A stretch of 20,305 bases of DNA from Larix sibirica (GCA_004151065.3 NWUY0300006553.1:22792-43096), one strand, 5' to 3'. Shown: positions 1 through 9,091, counted from the stretch's first letter. Notes: generated by a model from the letters alone, not told the origin. Numbers and translations: made by a program.

Positions 1-1
1 A

Positions 2-700
2 TATTTAACCAAGTTTTCACTCAATTTGGTGTGCTTGACTAGCCATGGTAACCATTTTCAAAATATATAGATGTTGGAATTAGAGGCCAAGCTATGGTTC
101 CGGAAGGAACACTCTTCTCCTTACTATCCATAAGAGAATGGACAGACAAAGGTTGTCAATCATCCCTTGAAGACCATTCTAGAAAGGATAGTTAGCAAGA
201 GTAAATCTAACCGGCATATTATGTTATATTCAGTGTTGTGTGCATATAGGACTTCAATCGAGAATACTACAGGGTTAAATCTATTTAATCTTGTACATGG
301 ATTGAAATATATATTTCCTATCGAATGTGATGTTTCCTCATTGGAGCTAGTCAGATAACTCCTACTTGAGACAAGTGCATTAGAAGAATGCCTTGTTTAT
401 TTGGAACAACTGGATGAGAACCAGAGGGACCCTATCACTAAAAATGAGGCACATAAGAAATGTGTCAAAGCTCAATGGCATAATTCATTCTTCCCTTGTG
501 TCTTCTCTCTATGAGACATGGTACTTGTCTATGACCAAGATAACAATGAATTAGGATCAGGTTCGTTTAATTCTATGTGGCTTGACCCTTACATAGTGAG
601 ACAATCTCATAGTAAAGGGGGTTATGAGTTAAAGGAATTTGAGGGGAATGCATTGAAGGAACCTAAAAATGGTGTCTATATTAAGAGGTATTATTCCTAG
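2..700 (+). pseudogene. Ty3/gypsy pol 3' end (integrase core and C-terminal part), decayed
   Basis: One reading frame can be followed from the window edge to a final stop at 698-700. It shows an integrase-like His-Gly-x-His-Phe segment near 38-60, then SSPYYP (113-130) and ENGQ (134-145), the element-type Ala-Tyr-Arg-Thr-Ser motif (about 242-256), and a C-terminal stretch beginning MVLVYDQDN (518 onward) and ending KRYYS. These are the order and motifs of plant Ty3/gypsy integrase followed by its C-terminal domain. The frame is broken by stops at 68-70, 131-133, 356-358 and 512-514, so the copy is dead. The 5' part (protease, reverse transcriptase) lies outside the window. No polypurine tract or LTR is recognisable after the last stop, where the sequence turns strongly AT-rich and an ambiguous base sits at 701. 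Confidence 0.85.
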
Positions 701-1102
701 NAAATTGAATTTAAAAACAAATTAGTAATTTTTTTTTTTTTAAATTTTTTTTTTTTTAAAACCATAATATAAACAATTACTAATAATAATCAACAAACCA
801 CCGATTATATGTAAGTTCCCTCCTTTAAATTGAATTGTGACTTTTTCCTTTTTTGTTTCTATGAGATTGTTTACCATACATATAATAATTAAGTTTTGTA
901 TTTTTTTATAAAATAAAAAATAGTTTAATTTAAGAATCATTTTAAAATTAAAGCATGATTTAAGAAGTAGTTAAAGTATTTATATTTAAAATATTTTATA
1001 TAAATAAAAATTAATTAAATATTTTTATATGAATTTGAGGTGGATTATTATCTATATTTTTCTTCAGATGATTTGAGGTGAATTATCATCTATGTTTAAA
1101 AA
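701..1102. other. AT-rich gene-free spacer
   Basis: Very AT-rich DNA with long T and A runs near 731-760 and 900-1030. No coding frame with family resemblance, RNA gene or clear LTR is visible. It may include a decayed LTR of the adjoining element, but no terminal TG/CA pair can be defended. Confidence 0.5.
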
Positions 1103-1509
1103 AATACTATCGATATTTACCTAGCACAATTGAAGTAGCTATGCTAATTAAACATTTTCACATTAAAATTAACCTTTCCCATAATTAGATTTTTTAATGT
1201 CTCCTACCACAAATTTGTAACCCCAGATCATTTGTTTGAAACCCTTCGAAAGAAAGACAGACAGATACACCTGTTTGAAACAAATACTATCCACATTTGT
1301 TTAAAACCCTTCAAAAGACAGACAGACATGTTTGAAACAAATACTATCAATGTTTACCTACCACGATTTAAATAGCTGTGTAACATTTTCACATTAAAAT
1401 TAACCTTTCATATAATTGGATTTTTTTAGTGTCTCCTGCCACTAGTTTAGAACCCTAGTTTAAAACCCTAGATCATTGGTTTAAAACGCTTGGAAAGACC
1501 GACAGACAT
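1103..1509. repeat. Tandem repeat, two long copies and one internally deleted copy
   Basis: A block beginning AATACTATCGATATTTACCTA at 1103 and ending in GACAGACAG-type sequence near 1262 is repeated from about 1339 to 1509, with a period near 236 bp. Shared landmarks are ACATTTTCACATTAAAATTA, a TGTCTCCTRCCACWARTTT stretch, and a final AAGACMGACAGACATG. Between the two lies a short copy (about 1270-1330) that keeps only the two ends of the unit, as if its middle had been deleted. The last copy carries two AACCCTAG telo-box-like motifs (about 1450-1472). The array stops exactly where homology of the neighbouring pseudogene stops. Confidence 0.8.
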
Positions 1510-1514
1510 GTTGT

Positions 1515-1967
1515 CAGCGTCTCTTCAAGCAAGCGTTGTTATACTCAGGAGATCAGACTGCGGGGCTTCGTCAGAGGGGTTCATGGCAATATTGCAGATT
1601 TGTCGACGAGCATATAGGGAATGACCTTGGAAAGGGCATTGCCCTGCATGGGATCTTGTTTTATGACCATAATTATATCTGGATGCTTGGTTTCTCGCAA
1701 GTGGTTGTACATTTCGATCAACTTCTCGTACATTTCAGGACAGAACCTCATAAGTTCCAGGGAGATGACGGGTCCTTCTATGTCGCACCATCCTAACGTT
1801 GTCAGCTTCTCTAGCATTGTCACAAGCTCTCTCGGAAAGCTTTTGAATTCAAACAATTGTAATCCTGACCGAATGCGGGCTACTATTTCCCAGAAATCAT
1901 TTATTTGTTCGCTGCTAATGTCCTCCTCCAGAGTCCAAAAACCCAGCCTGTTACTGACCTCGGCCAT
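1515..1967 (-). pseudogene. Truncated, frameshifted paralogue of the 8246-9091 gene
   Basis: On the minus strand an ATG at 1967 (context ACAATGG) opens a frame starting MAEVSNRLGFW that runs to a TGA at 1583-1581, giving 129 codons. By eye about 70 of some 128 aligned residues are identical to the N-terminal half of the plus-strand protein at 8246-9091, including blocks ISSEQIN, LGWCD, CPEMY, QGN and VIPY. Right after LVDKSAILP the DNA has one base fewer than the relative (TTGCCATG against TTGCCCAGG), which shifts the frame into the TGA. Nucleotide similarity continues past it to about 1515, where a second lesion (TGA for an Arg codon) follows. The C-terminal half is missing and the tandem repeat begins. 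DNA similarity also extends a little upstream of the ATG. The family and function are not recognised. Confidence 0.8.
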
Positions 1968-2099
1968 TGTCGACAAAGAAGACTGGACCACGGAAGCTGA
2001 GCGTTTCTGAGATAGGGATAGATGTGAAAAAGTTACAGAGATGGGGATGATTGTGAATCCGTTGCTGCTAAAATATAAGTATTTCACACCGATCTAGTG

Positions 2100-2366
2100 C
2101 AAAGCGACGCAACTCTTTGTTTTTATGCTTCCTTAGCGTTAACTGATCTGCGTTATGGTTGTTAGTTGAAAATCGGATTGCATTTTGGAGAAATAATCTC
2201 CATTCTTTCCATGGAGTGTATATATATATATGTAAGGCTGTCTCCTCACTTCAAATTGCTCATAGGATCATATTGACACTAGAAGATAATAAGAAACCTT
2301 CGAAAGCCTCAAAAGAGAGAGTTTTTATGGAGCCATGCATAGACAAGGACAAGCAATGAAGATTTT
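2100..2366. other. Spacer with no recognised gene
   Basis: This stretch lies upstream of the minus-strand pseudogene. Short open frames exist but show no family resemblance, and a TATATATATATG run sits at about 2219-2231. Nothing further can be supported. Confidence 0.4.
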
Positions 2367-2760
2367 TTGATGTTACATGTCAAGGTGATTAGGGATTATT
2401 TGGTGATGGGTTGTCTTCTTCTTTGGAAGTTCTTAATGTTATTTTTTCGTGGTGCACTTGGACAAAGTACCAATAACAGGGTAGAGTTCTTTGCTGTTTG
2501 GATATTACTAAAAACAAGTCATGTAATGGTAGACTCAAATCTGGTTTGGATATTACTAAAAACAAGTTACGTGGTGGTAGACTCAAATCTAGTTATAAAT
2601 TGGACTAATAATCAACTTAGCTTTACAACTAGATCAGATCTTATTTTGATGATACTTCTTTCACTCACATTTATTTATTGAAAATTACTGAAAATTCAAT
2701 GACAGTTCTTTAAAGATGCCTTATCACTATAGGAGCCTGGGCTCTCTCACTGAAATAGTC
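2367..2760 (+). pseudogene. LINE RNase H remnant with a 48-bp internal duplication
   Basis: The frame contains ALGQSTNNRVEFFAVW (about 2449-2500), which matches the TNNxAEFxALW block after the first strands of plant LINE/RVT_3 RNase H, followed by VDSNLVINWTNNQ, corresponding to the GDSxLVIxWxN block. Between these the segment 2497-2544 is tandemly duplicated at 2545-2592: 48 bp, 16 codons, in frame, so the strand before the DSNLV motif is repeated. In the second motif the first Asp is preceded by Val rather than the usual Gly, and the N-terminal catalytic Asp block is not visible. Stops follow from 2679. It is a short dead remnant. A cellular RNase H-like gene is less likely because the neighbours are also LINE debris. 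Confidence 0.6.
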
Positions 2761-3072
2761 TTCGAGGGAGGTTCCTTCCACTCAAGAAACAAAGATAGAT
2801 TTGTTCTAAATCCATTGCTTTGTGCTCCATTCTTGAAGCATATGAAGCGTTTTTAGCAATGATATGGTTAAAGACCTTTTCTAAGTCAGTTTTATGTACA
2901 ACACTAAAGGCTAGTGGATATTCAAAAAAGGAAGATTGGATATTCAAAAAAAGGAAGATTGTAATATTTATTTTTAAAAATAAAATAAAGTTCAATATAG
3001 GGTGAACACCGAGGTAAAAAAATGGTTTCAATTACCCATCTTTTTGTAATGAAGTTTCTTATGAATAGTAAA

Positions 3073-3270
3073 TGTATATGTGTTTTCATCTTTTGACTGA
3101 ATTTTTCTTAGAAAACAAATATGTGTGTTAGAGTACTATTTCATTTTCATTTGGTCTTAAATTTGTGTATATGTGTTTTCATCTTTTGACTTTAATATAA
3201 TGATTTTTTCTTAGAAAACAAATATGTGTGTGTGAGTACTATTTCATTTTCATTTGGTCTTAAATTTGTG
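3073..3270. repeat. Tandem duplication, about 93 and 105 bp
   Basis: The segment starting TGTATATGTGTTTTCATC at 3073 is repeated from 3166. Both copies run through TTTTGACT, TTTTTCTTAGAAAACAAATA, AGTACTATTTC and CATTTGGTCTTAAATTTGTG. The second copy is longer by an insertion (TTAATATAATG) after TTTTGACT. Divergence is low, so the event is younger than most of the surrounding elements. Confidence 0.9.
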
Positions 3271-3497
3271 GATAAATTCACTTGTGATGTGTCTATTACT
3301 TGGCTGACTTTATTAGTATCATCGTAAGGCCTAATATGATGCATTCAATTAACACTTACTCACTACATAAAGACAATGCTTAAAATATATTATAATTAGA
3401 TGCATCAAAGCATCAAAGAATCACTATCAGAATATGCCAAATGCAAAATCACTTAGCTTCACAAGACTCCAATCTTTACAAAATGATCCTTTGAATA

Positions 3498-3610
3498 CAA
3501 GGTGTGGTGAACTCTTGCAATTATATTGAGTTTTTTTTTCAAAACTCTACTATTTAAGATATTATATTAAGCATTGTCAAGGTGTGGTGAACTCTTTCAA
3601 TTATATTGAG
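3498..3610. repeat. 33-bp direct repeat pair
   Basis: CAAGGTGTGGTGAACTCTT followed by x-CAATTATATTGAG occurs at 3498-3530 and again at 3578-3610 with a single difference. The copies are separated by 47 bp. The length is too great for an ordinary target-site duplication, and no element lies between them. Confidence 0.85.
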
Positions 3611-4146
3611 GTTCCCCCCCATCACGCCTCCACCTCCTTTCTCTAAGCAAGATAGAGGGACAACTCGTAACTAACAAAGGATGCCAACATTTAGAGCAGG
3701 TGGAATACTTTTACAAACTCACTGTGCTTTCTATCGGAGTTTCCTCTTCGCCAACCTGGTATGGTATGGTTATGGTGCAACACTTTAATTGTTATGGCTC
3801 CTTCTAGGTTTGTCCTCAATGCATGGATAGGATTCTTCTTCGAATTCCTTTTGATTAGCTTTCATATCCACTTCTTTTGGATTAGGTTACTTGTTTAGGC
3901 TCAATATGGATAGACAAAATCATTCCAAAAGTGCATTCCATATGAAATATTTGACCTTCGAAGGGCTCAAAGGCCAATTGTTTGTTAAATTATGGAACTT
4001 TAGGTTGCATTAGAACACAATAACATCTGGATAATCCCCCATTTAGAGTGTCAGACACTCATGAATGCAGACTTAGCAGCAAAAGTGGATAATCAGGGTA
4101 AGCAAATAAAAACGTTGGTCGCATATAACAACATGCAATGTTAGTT

Positions 4147-4552
4147 CAAGGGAGGCAGTTGCGGGGGGGATATCTTTGACCCAGGAGGGAAAACTATCTT
4201 ATCCTTTGCTTGGGGGTTGGGCAAGACGAAAAACAACCAAGTTGAATGGGCCTCACTAATGCAGGGAATAGAAGTTATGGAAGAATTAAACATTAGAGAA
4301 TTCCATGTCTATGGTGACTCCGGGATTGTTATTCAGAGAATGCAGAACATCCAGGAAGAGAGGGAAAAAGAGATAGGGAAACCACATAGAAGAGTCTTGG
4401 ATTTCATCTAGGATTTATCAAGAGTGCACTTCTTCCACATGAAATGTCACAACAACAAGGTTGTAGATCGTTTGGAAAATGTGGGTTCAAGGCTAAAGGA
4501 ACAACTCCCTCCCAACACACACACAAAGTGGATCCCTTGTTTCCATGCTTAA
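4147..4552 (+). pseudogene. LINE ORF2 C-terminus, RNase H (RVT_3 type)
   Basis: The frame reads GGDIFDPGGK, then a Leu-Gly-Lys-Thr-x-Asn-Asn-Gln block with ExxxLxxGI (about 4226-4270), the HVYGDSGIVIQ block with the catalytic Asp (about 4304-4336), and HMKCHNNKVVDRLENVG (about 4437-4487) corresponding to the conserved His...Asn...AD-x-LAN segment of plant LINE RNase H. The first catalytic Asp with its GxxxGNPGxAG loop is cut off at the 5' truncation point. A TAG at 4409-4411 interrupts the frame, which otherwise ends at 4550-4552. It would have degraded the RNA strand of RNA/DNA hybrids during retrotransposition and cannot function now. Confidence 0.8.
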
Positions 4553-4943
4553 TGTTGCGGTCACATTGCTTCTTCCTTGAAGTGTTCATGGACATTAGGT
4601 ATTATTCCCCCCTTGGTTCTCGCTTGGCCTTTATGGTCTGCATTAATTATCCTCATTGGATTTGTTGCCATCGTGACTCATGGCTAGAAATGTGATGGGT
4701 GGAGGACATCCAGCTCATTTCGAATTCATTTCTCCTATATTGCCCCTATCATGGGCCATCCCTTCCAAGCATTTCACGAGTTGGCTTCCATGTGCAGTGC
4801 AGGCTTTGGGATATGGACAATCTCTCATGCGATGTCAATGTGGTTAAGATAGGAAGTTTCGAAGCCCTTCTCATTCCTTTGAGCATTTATTTTCATGGTA
4901 GCGAGGCATTTGAAGACATGAAGAAACTTGCATCTTAGATTCC

Positions 4944-5386
4944 ATGACCATGGCCGCTGAGGATAATGTCTTAGAGAAGATGATGGGAGAGTTTTTGGCT
5001 TTGAAAAACCTCATGGTGTATTTTAAAAAGATGTTGCGCTATATGCTTGAGGTTTCGAAGGTGATCCTTGATGAGAACAAAAGAATCTTCGTGGATATCA
5101 CCTGCCTGGACACTCACGTGGATGACTCTGAGGTGAACATTCGTGTGTAGGCTGGAGAGGTGAAGACATTTGGCATTGTCTTCAGGATATGGAGTAAGTT
5201 CAAGCCTCTAGGCATGAAGAAATTCGCAGGGATATCGGTGACATGGTTCACAGACGTCAAGAACAAAGCATGTTGATCAATGAAAGAAATGAAACTCGTT
5301 TCAACCAGCTGAAGGATATTCTCAACAAGATGCAAGCTGAGATGGATGAAATTGGTAGAGGGAATAGTGACCCTATGCTCTGTTGA
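4944..5386 (+). pseudogene. Coiled-coil ORF in the 3' region of the LINE, broken
   Basis: An ATG frame at 4944-5150 (MTMAAEDNVLEKMMGEFLAL...) stops at 5148-5150. A second frame, two bases offset, carries on from about 5183 to a stop at 5384-5386 with one internal TAA at 5195-5197. Together they describe a charged, heptad-rich polypeptide of about 145 residues with Glu, Lys, Arg and Gln spaced between Leu, Ile and Met, for example RRDIGDMVHRRQEQSMLI and FNQLKDILNKMQAEMDEI. That suggests a long helix or coiled coil. It lies about 390 bp after the RNase H stop within the same insertion and strand. I do not recognise a family. It could be a second LINE product, the tail of ORF2 after frame loss, or a cellular fragment picked up by 3' readthrough. 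Confidence 0.5.
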
Positions 5387-5742
5387 GATGAGGCATCCCC
5401 AATGGAAGACATCTCCTCTGTGCAAATCGTATATGGAAGCGAGCAACCCCAAGAATGAAGTTATCAGTCTCCTTTTAATTTTTTTCTATGTATTTTTGCA
5501 TGTTTCTATGTTTCCAGTTTATTAGGGTATACTCTGCCAAAGGTAGTATAATAGGAATACAAAGACACATTATTTTTGGTCTCCAACAAGAGCTCGATGA
5601 AAGAAATTTTGTATCAGACCTATTATGTTTAGTATTTTCTCTGCTCTGCTATATTTTGGCTGAGGGCCTGTATGTATATTTCACCTTAATATAAAAACTC
5701 TTTCTCGTTTTTGTAAAAAAAAAAACATGCCGCATGTTAGTT

Positions 5743-6294
5743 GATTATTAGTCTTACAAAGATCTCTCAATCTTTGCCTCTTTCCCAAGGGTATGTATTG
5801 GGTATGTTCAACAAGTTTTAAGAGAAAAATCACATGAAAACATAAATTTGGACCTCAACCTTTAGTTGGACAATAAGTAAGCAGCCCTTAATGGGCATGC
5901 CTTCTTCTAAATCCTAGATTCTTTAAGTAATGCAAAGTTTCTTTGTTGTTAAGTTAGCATATTAGGATTTATAGTATTAAGCTCTTATGTTATGTTGAAA
6001 GGATTGTATAATTACCTAAGTACCTAATTTTTTGAAATTTTAGAGGTTCTTAAATTACCACTTGTATGATAGGACAATGATATTTTAATACAATCATTAC
6101 CCATTTTAGTTTAAAGAAAAAAAATGTAAAATTCATTTAATGAATGTATCTCTAAATTTTATTTTATAAATAAAAATCATAAACCTAGATTACTTTTGAA
6201 AAACCATAATATACTTAAATTCTAAATTTTATAAGAACCCTTAATATTTCATCTAAATGAAAATGTATGAAAATAAAGTAAAGTAACCACGTGT
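5743..6294. other. AT-rich gene-free region
   Basis: It contains poly-A and poly-T tracts and no coding frame or RNA gene that I can support. It separates two unrelated LINE insertions. Confidence 0.5.
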
Positions 6295-6393
6295 CATAGA
6301 TAATAAAAAGTTTTGAAAAATAAAATAAATTAATCACTTTTTCCATAGATAATAAAGAGTTTTGAAAAAGTGAAATAAGGTAATCCCTTTCTC
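6295..6393. repeat. 49-bp tandem duplication
   Basis: CATAGATAATAAAAAGTTTT at 6295 is repeated as CATAGATAATAAAGAGTTTT at 6344. Both copies continue through GAAAAA, AATAA and TAATC, and end in a CTTTYTC stretch. The two copies are adjacent, with a handful of substitutions. They lie just upstream of the second LINE remnant. Confidence 0.85.
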
Positions 6394-6442
6394 CCAGTTC
6401 TGGCTATTAAATTGGTACAGAAATTGTAAGCAATTCTTTAAC

Positions 6443-7082
6443 ATTGCTATTTGTATTGTATGGGCAGTTTGGTACACTAGAAATTGTGCTATTTTTTAGA
6501 ATATTATGCCTGATGAAATGAAATGTAGTATGACTGTATTGAAGATGTTTCTTTCATATAGGAGTGATGAACATAGGCTGCCGATTGTCAAAATTAGCCA
6601 TTTTACCCTCAAAGTGGCTCAACCAGTTTTATTCTTTGATGAGACTGCACAAAATGGGGTATGTGCAGTAGGTAGTGTCCTTTTTCTGAATGAGGACCAC
6701 TACTATACAATACGACTCAATTGTGGTATTGGCAGCAGTATGAAAGCTGGACTCTTGGCACTGTGGTGTGTTTTAAAGCTGGCTAACATTTTTGGTTTGG
6801 TAAATAAATACCAAAGTGTATAGGGATTCTCGTGTTACAATCAAATGGGCCACGGGGGATTTCAAGCTCAATGTTACCAACCTTCGTCATTGGTGCCTAT
6901 GGACGAAAAAAGAAATCTCTATGCAGCAGAATATTACCTTTGAACATATTTATAAAGAACATAATGCTTTGGCGGACAAGCTATCTAAACAGGCACTTGC
7001 TGGTTCTGAAGGTCATCTTATATGGGAGGAATGGCTGGAAAATGCCATTCTAGACAATGGTATCACCTACTTTTTTTATTAA
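6443..7082 (+). pseudogene. LINE ORF2 C-terminus with RNase H domain, frameshifted
   Basis: The frame opens with a Trp-Ala-Val-Trp-Tyr-Thr-Arg-Asn segment (about 6458-6484), typical of the linker between the zinc-binding domain and RNase H in plant LINEs. An RNase H fold follows: FFDETAQNGVCAVGSVL with the first catalytic Asp (about 6632-6680), SSMKAGLLALW with Gly in place of the usual Glu (6735-6768), VYRDSRVTIKWA (6819-6855), and IYKEHNALADKLSKQAL (6948-6998) with the final His/Asn/Asp block. A TAG at 6497-6499 and a frameshift between about 6800 and 6816 disable it. The lost Glu of the catalytic set would itself be harmful. Confidence 0.85.
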
Positions 7083-7231
7083 AGTTAGGTCTTCATATAT
7101 TTTGATAGTAGATGGTTGCTGGTTTATTTTAGTTGCTCTCACTAGAAGAATCTTTTGACACTTTTGGAAGGTATGTTTCTTTGGGATTCACCTTGAATAT
7201 CAATAGTAGTTTCTTTGTCGGCTGAAAAAAA
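6443..7231 (+). mobile_element. LINE 3' end (RNase H, 3' UTR and A-rich tail)
   Basis: Coding remnants (6443-7082) are followed by about 140 bp of 3' UTR rich in T, and then GGCTGAAAAAAA at 7220-7231. Plant LINE 3' ends commonly finish in this way before an A run. No convincing target-site duplication was found, and the 5' boundary is a guess based on where the coding similarity fades. It is clearly a different lineage from the LINE at 4131-5742: the RNase H sequences differ and the 3' regions share nothing. Confidence 0.7.
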
Positions 7232-7600
7232 TAAATAATGTCCAATTTAATTGATTTTTAATGATTTCCATCATATTTAAAGTATAATAATAATTTTTCA
7301 TTTAATATCATTTAGCTATGTTATTATAATTTTATTTCTTTCTTTTATATTTTCCATAATACTTTAGTAAATGAGAAAAAATATTTAGATGATAATGAAA
7401 AAAATCTTTATGACATTTATTTATAACATAATTATATAACTATACATAAATAAGAAACAACAAACGTCCCAATTGTTCACAGAATCAATACTAAACTCCA
7501 AACCTCTATTTCATCATATCTATTTTATTTTCCTTTTTCTTATTTTCTACGTTCCTTTACACCTTCTCTAACCCATTGTTAATTATTATTATATTAATAA
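7232..7600. other. AT-rich gene-free region
   Basis: Dominated by A/T runs with no supportable coding frame. Nothing else was recognised. Confidence 0.5.
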
Positions 7601-7672
7601 AAAACATAACTTTATTGCAGCTATTTCAATTTACATAAAACATAACTTTATTGCAGCTATTTCAATTTACAT
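7601..7672. repeat. Perfect 36-bp tandem duplication
   Basis: AAAACATAACTTTATTGCAG plus the next 16 bases at 7601-7636 are repeated without a mismatch at 7637-7672. Perfect identity in otherwise freely drifting AT-rich DNA points to a recent slippage or repair event. Confidence 0.95.
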
Positions 7673-7852
7673 AGAAGCACTTTTTCTATTAACCTAAAAT
7701 AATAAAATACACTTTGTTCTCACTAACATGATAATAAAAATATATGCTATTGTAAGTGTGAACCATTTTAATCGACCGACATTTATATATAACCAATCCA
7801 TCGTTTCGTGGGTAACGGGCGCATTTCTGACGATTTGTTCCTTACATCTGAT

Positions 7853-7860
7853 TATAAAAA
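7853..7860 (+). promoter_or_regulatory. Candidate TATA box upstream of the 8246 gene
   Basis: TATAAAAA lies 393 bp before the first ATG. From about 7800 to 8245 base composition becomes less AT-biased, with several CpG sites near 8100-8215, as expected at a plant promoter and 5' UTR. Other TATA-like strings occur nearby (for example TTTATATT at 8217), so the assignment is tentative. Confidence 0.3.
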
Positions 7861-8245
7861 CCTCATTTATTGCGGAACTGTGTCTTTAAAAGTTTTGACC
7901 CATTTTAAAACCAAAAAATAACTAAAAGGAATGGAACTATGCCTGGCCAAAAAAATTTCCATCGTCGGCCCAGGAGAGAAAAGTCCCAAGGATTTACTGG
8001 ATTTACAAAAAACTTAACGACAGCTTAGCAACAACGTGATTAATGAATATTAATCTAAAGAAATAGCTTCTCTCCTCAAAGGAAGCATTCGATAAAAAGC
8101 AGAAGAATTTCGTCGCTAGGACTTGGAATCCGTCGTAATATTTGAGCGGTACTCTGAGCTCCTGCATTGTCGAAGCGTAGAAGCGCAGAGCATAGCATAA
8201 GCGACGGACCCATTCGTTTATATTATTCGTTGACGCTCAGATTCC

Positions 8246-9091
8246 ATGGTTTTCTCATCGTCGCCAATGTCGGAAGTTAGCAAGAGGCTGGGTTTTTGGA
8301 ATCTGGTGCATATTAGCAGCGAACAAATAAATGAATTCTGGCAGATAGTAGCGCGTAATCGCTCGATATCCCGACAGTCCGACTGGAAAACCCTTCCTAA
8401 AGATATGGTGACGATTCTCACATGGTTAGGATGGTGCGACGCCAATGAACCAATCATCTCCAACCAGCTGAAGGAATCGTGCCCTGAAATGTACGATCAG
8501 TTCATTGAAATGAACAAACGTCTGCAGGAAAACGAGAATCCAGACGTAATTTTGATAATTCGACCAGATCCCTTTCAGGGCAACGTTCTCCCCATGGTAA
8601 TTCCCTATATTCTCATCGACAAATCGGTGTTGCCCAGGAACCACTGTGTCAACGCTCTGCAGTCCGACCTCCGGAAGATCACAGCGCTTGCTCGCAGAGA
8701 CGCCTGTCGTCCTTTCAACAGAAGCATCATGATCGCCCACGCTCGTGAGTACGCGTTGCAGAATTTATCTCTCCCGATCCTCTTGATACGCGATCGTTCA
8801 AGTCGAAACCCTAGTAGTCTGTCCCCATATTCTTCTCTTAAACGTTCCACTTCCTCCCCATTTGCGCCGAATACGAATCGATCAGCTACACCTACAACAA
8901 GTAAGCCCGTCGTTATCACCCGGACGCCCGATTTAACTTCTTCTGTAACGTCTAGATCAGACCGCCAGTTTTCTCAGGTGCCGAAACGTCCTCTCTCTGC
9001 ACTCTCTCCCTCTGATCATACTCCACCACGACGTTCTCATGGAAGAAAAAACAGAACAGACATGATAACACACCGTCCTGCATGGCGTTAG
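8246..9091 (+). CDS. Intact intronless gene, unrecognised family, 281 codons
   Basis: The longest open frame in the window. Residues 8 to about 165 form a compact, mixed-charge domain with many aromatic residues and conserved blocks EVSKRLGFW, ISSEQINEFW, LGWCD, CPEMY, IRPDPFQGN and VIPYILIDKS. These are shared with the pseudogene at 1515-1967, so this part was once under constraint. From about residue 180 the chain is rich in Ser, Pro, Thr and Arg, probably disordered, with a basic patch (PPRRSHGRKNR) near the C-terminus that could be a nuclear localisation signal. No signal peptide, membrane span or catalytic motif is seen. The paralogue has GTG where this gene has its first ATG, and its own ATG aligns with the Met at 8267, so translation may begin at 8267 (274 residues). 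No function can be assigned. Expression from this locus is unproven. Confidence 0.65.
   Translation: MVFSSSPMSEVSKRLGFWNLVHISSEQINEFWQIVARNRSISRQSDWKTLPKDMVTILTWLGWCDANEPIISNQLKESCPEMYDQFIEMNKRLQENENPDVILIIRPDPFQGNVLPMVIPYILIDKSVLPRNHCVNALQSDLRKITALARRDACRPFNRSIMIAHAREYALQNLSLPILLIRDRSSRNPSSLSPYSSLKRSTSSPFAPNTNRSATPTTSKPVVITRTPDLTSSVTSRSDRQFSQVPKRPLSALSPSDHTPPRRSHGRKNRTDMITHRPAWR

Larger units (their letters stand above)
2761..4130. other. Gene-free intergenic region with short repeats
   Basis: No coding frame with family resemblance was found on either strand. The region holds the two direct repeats listed separately (3073-3270 and 3498-3610), a C/G-poor AT tract near 2960-3000, and a perfect 7-bp-arm palindrome GAGTGTC-A-GACACTC at 4046-4060 of unknown meaning. 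Confidence 0.5.
4131..5742 (+). mobile_element. 5'-truncated LINE with poly(A) tail and target-site duplications
   Basis: An insertion body from 4147 to about 5724 ends in an A run (5715-5725) after CTCGTTTTTGT. It is flanked by an imperfect direct repeat: ACATGCAATGTTAGTT at 4131-4146 and ACATGCCGCATGTTAGTT at 5725-5742, differing by a small indel. This is the signature of target-primed reverse transcription of a 5'-truncated LINE. The body begins inside an RNase H domain and continues through a long 3' region with a second ORF. Stops and frameshifts in both ORFs, together with the imperfect flanks, show an old insertion. Confidence 0.8.

Noticed and set aside
4046-4060. Palindrome GAGTGTC-A-GACACTC as an operator or stem-loop
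   Set aside because: Seven-base arms with a one-base centre occur by chance in 20 kb, and no gene lies nearby to give it a role.
8426-8919. Two 104-codon minus-strand ORFs inside the orphan gene
   Set aside because: The plus-strand frame is conserved in the paralogue at the protein level, so these are antisense by-products.
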